Part shown: positions 4,987-5,807 of the stretch, piece after piece
Position numbering within the stretch: the first letter of the stretch is position 1
Layout: every line of letters begins with the position of its first letter
Position numbers and translations under genes: made by a program
Assembly: GCA_018609665.1 (NCBI GenBank)
Contig: JAHENN010000121.1
Location: 1 to 5,807, forward strand
Origin: Haloarculaceae archaeon
GTDB taxonomy: Archaea > Halobacteriota > Halobacteria > Halobacteriales > Haloarculaceae
Direction of reading: 5' to 3'
Length of the DNA: 5,807 nucleotides
The notes under the pieces: model-generated
Databases searched by the model: none
What the model was told of the DNA's origin: nothing
What the model saw: the letters and a program-made list of their open reading frames with translations, nothing else

Positions 4987-5715
4987 TCAGGCGCCCTCGA
5001 CGGCGGTGACGCGGCCGTCCTCGACGGTCGCGGCCGCCCACGACCCGGGGAGGTGTGCGTCGCCGACGACCCGCTCGGGGACGAGCGGGGCCGGCACCGG
5101 CCGGTAGGCGTTGGCCCGCATCTCGCCGACGGAGGCGAACCGGCCCGCCGTCCGGCCGGTCTCGAGGTTCTCGACCCGGAACCGGCCGTCGTCGTCCCGG
5201 CGGTAGGCGTAGCCGAAGGCCGACTCGTCCGGGCAGGCGAGGGCGGCGACGGAGTCGAATGCCGTCACCGTCTCGCCGTCGGCCCGGAGGACGAACCGTC
5301 GGCCCTCGCCGGTGACGCCGTCTGCCGGCCGCTCCCGCCAGACCGGCGGCTCGGCGGCCCGACAGCAGGCGAGGCCGGCGTCGCCGGCACGGAGCCGGTC
5401 CGGGGTGTCGTAGAACGTCCGGCCGTCGTCGGCGGCGACGAGCCCCGGCGGGTCGGTCAGCACGTCGCGGATCGTCGCCGCGTCGACGGGGTGGGCCGCG
5501 AAGAGGGCCGTCCGGTCGTTCGCGACGGCATCGGCGACGGCCCCCAGGACCGCGGCCGGCCCGGTCCGGGCCGGGACGACACGGAGTTCGCCCGGGACGC
5601 CGACGGGGTCGGTCCCGTCGGCCGGAACCGCCACCGCGTGTCGGTCGGCCCGCTCGATCTCGTAGCCCCGCGTCCGGAGCGTCTCGCAGACGACCTCGAG
5701 GCGTCGCGTTTCCAT
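4987..5715 (-). CDS. Uncharacterised haloarchaeal protein
   Basis: I do not recognise this 242-residue protein. Its composition is that of a real haloarchaeal gene: acidic, rich in Ala, Asp and Arg, with strong third-position GC. It appears soluble, with no signal peptide or membrane segment. The N-terminal third (METRRLEVVCETLRTRGYEI onward) looks like a helix followed by strands, and an Ala-rich helix lies around LGAVADAVANDRTALFAAHP (about 57-76). The C-terminal half is strand-rich: GRRFVLRADGETVTAFDSV, FGYAYRRDDDGRFRVENLET and a terminal VEDGRVTAVEGA. A CC pair occurs in GLACCRAAEPP. The ATG at 5715 is preferred; a GTG at 5724 would add three residues (MTS). A weak A/T patch near 5737-5744 is at the right spacing for a promoter. 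It is convergent with the carboxypeptidase gene, and the context gives no functional clue. Confidence 0.75.
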   Translation of the reverse strand: METRRLEVVCETLRTRGYEIERADRHAVAVPADGTDPVGVPGELRVVPARTGPAAVLGAVADAVANDRTALFAAHPVDAATIRDVLTDPPGLVAADDGRTFYDTPDRLRAGDAGLACCRAAEPPVWRERPADGVTGEGRRFVLRADGETVTAFDSVAALACPDESAFGYAYRRDDDGRFRVENLETGRTAGRFASVGEMRANAYRPVPAPLVPERVVGDAHLPGSWAAATVEDGRVTAVEGA

Positions 5716-5807
5716 CGACGTCACGTACGGTACCGCGCCACAAGAGCCCCGCGGTCGGCGAATCGAGACAGTTTCACTCCGGGTGCCAAGGTTCTTAGTC
5801 GGTGGCC
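5716..5807. other. Upstream intergenic region at the window edge
   Basis: This 92-bp stretch shows no coding sequence or RNA gene. It has scattered A/T-richer patches at 5769-5777 (CAGTTTCAC) and 5790-5797 (GGTTCTTA). Either could be part of a promoter for the minus-strand gene or for an unseen gene starting to the right. Confidence 0.4.

Noticed and set aside
4385..5743. 452-codon minus-strand frame covering the right-end gene and part of the carboxypeptidase
   Set aside because: Its translation is mostly Arg/Gly/Pro runs, a shadow of the 242-residue gene in another frame and of the convergent gene's antisense.
1..5807. CRISPR array, insertion sequence ends, integrase or toxin-antitoxin pair
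   Set aside because: I found no regularly spaced repeats, transposase motifs, tyrosine-recombinase motifs or matching small gene pair with such signatures.

Overview
The window looks like chromosomal DNA of a halophilic archaeon (class Halobacteria). Coding sequence is very GC-rich apart from one gene, the predicted proteins are rich in Asp and Glu, one protein carries a twin-arginine export signal typical of this group, the tRNA gene does not encode CCA, and several genes have an A/T-rich TATA-like element about 25-30 bp before the ATG with almost no room for a leader. Several products belong to families I associate with haloarchaea. The genus cannot be named from the sequence alone.

Left end (1-333): remains of a Ski2-like DEAD/DEAH helicase gene that is not collinear. 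The + strand from about 100 to 333 encodes the helicase C-terminus. Positions 1 to about 105 encode an earlier part of what appears to be the same protein, with SF2 motif VI (GRAGRP), on the opposite strand. This is either a DNA inversion inside the gene or a fold-back assembly artefact, and it is the most unusual feature here.

Left-centre (342-1164): three small minus-strand genes. A BofA-like membrane protein comes first, then a two-helix membrane protein whose stop codon overlaps the start of a small winged-helix-like protein (ATGA overlap). A proline tRNA gene (1248-1320, + strand) is divergent from this cluster.

Centre (1452-2237): a PD-(D/E)XK nuclease-family gene with its own strong TATA box just downstream of the tRNA. 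Its GC content is visibly lower than the flanks, which suggests acquisition. The protein seems to be an internal duplication in which the second half has lost the catalytic lysine.

Right-centre (2314-4947): an 877-residue Tat-exported M14 zinc carboxypeptidase with a recognisable catalytic set and a long two-part C-terminal extension. It probably acts outside the membrane on peptides.

Right end (4987-5715): a convergent minus-strand gene for an unrecognised protein of about 242 residues, followed by a short upstream region to the window edge.

Apart from the membrane-protein/winged-helix pair, each gene appears to have its own promoter. I see no evidence that the window encodes one dedicated multi-gene system.
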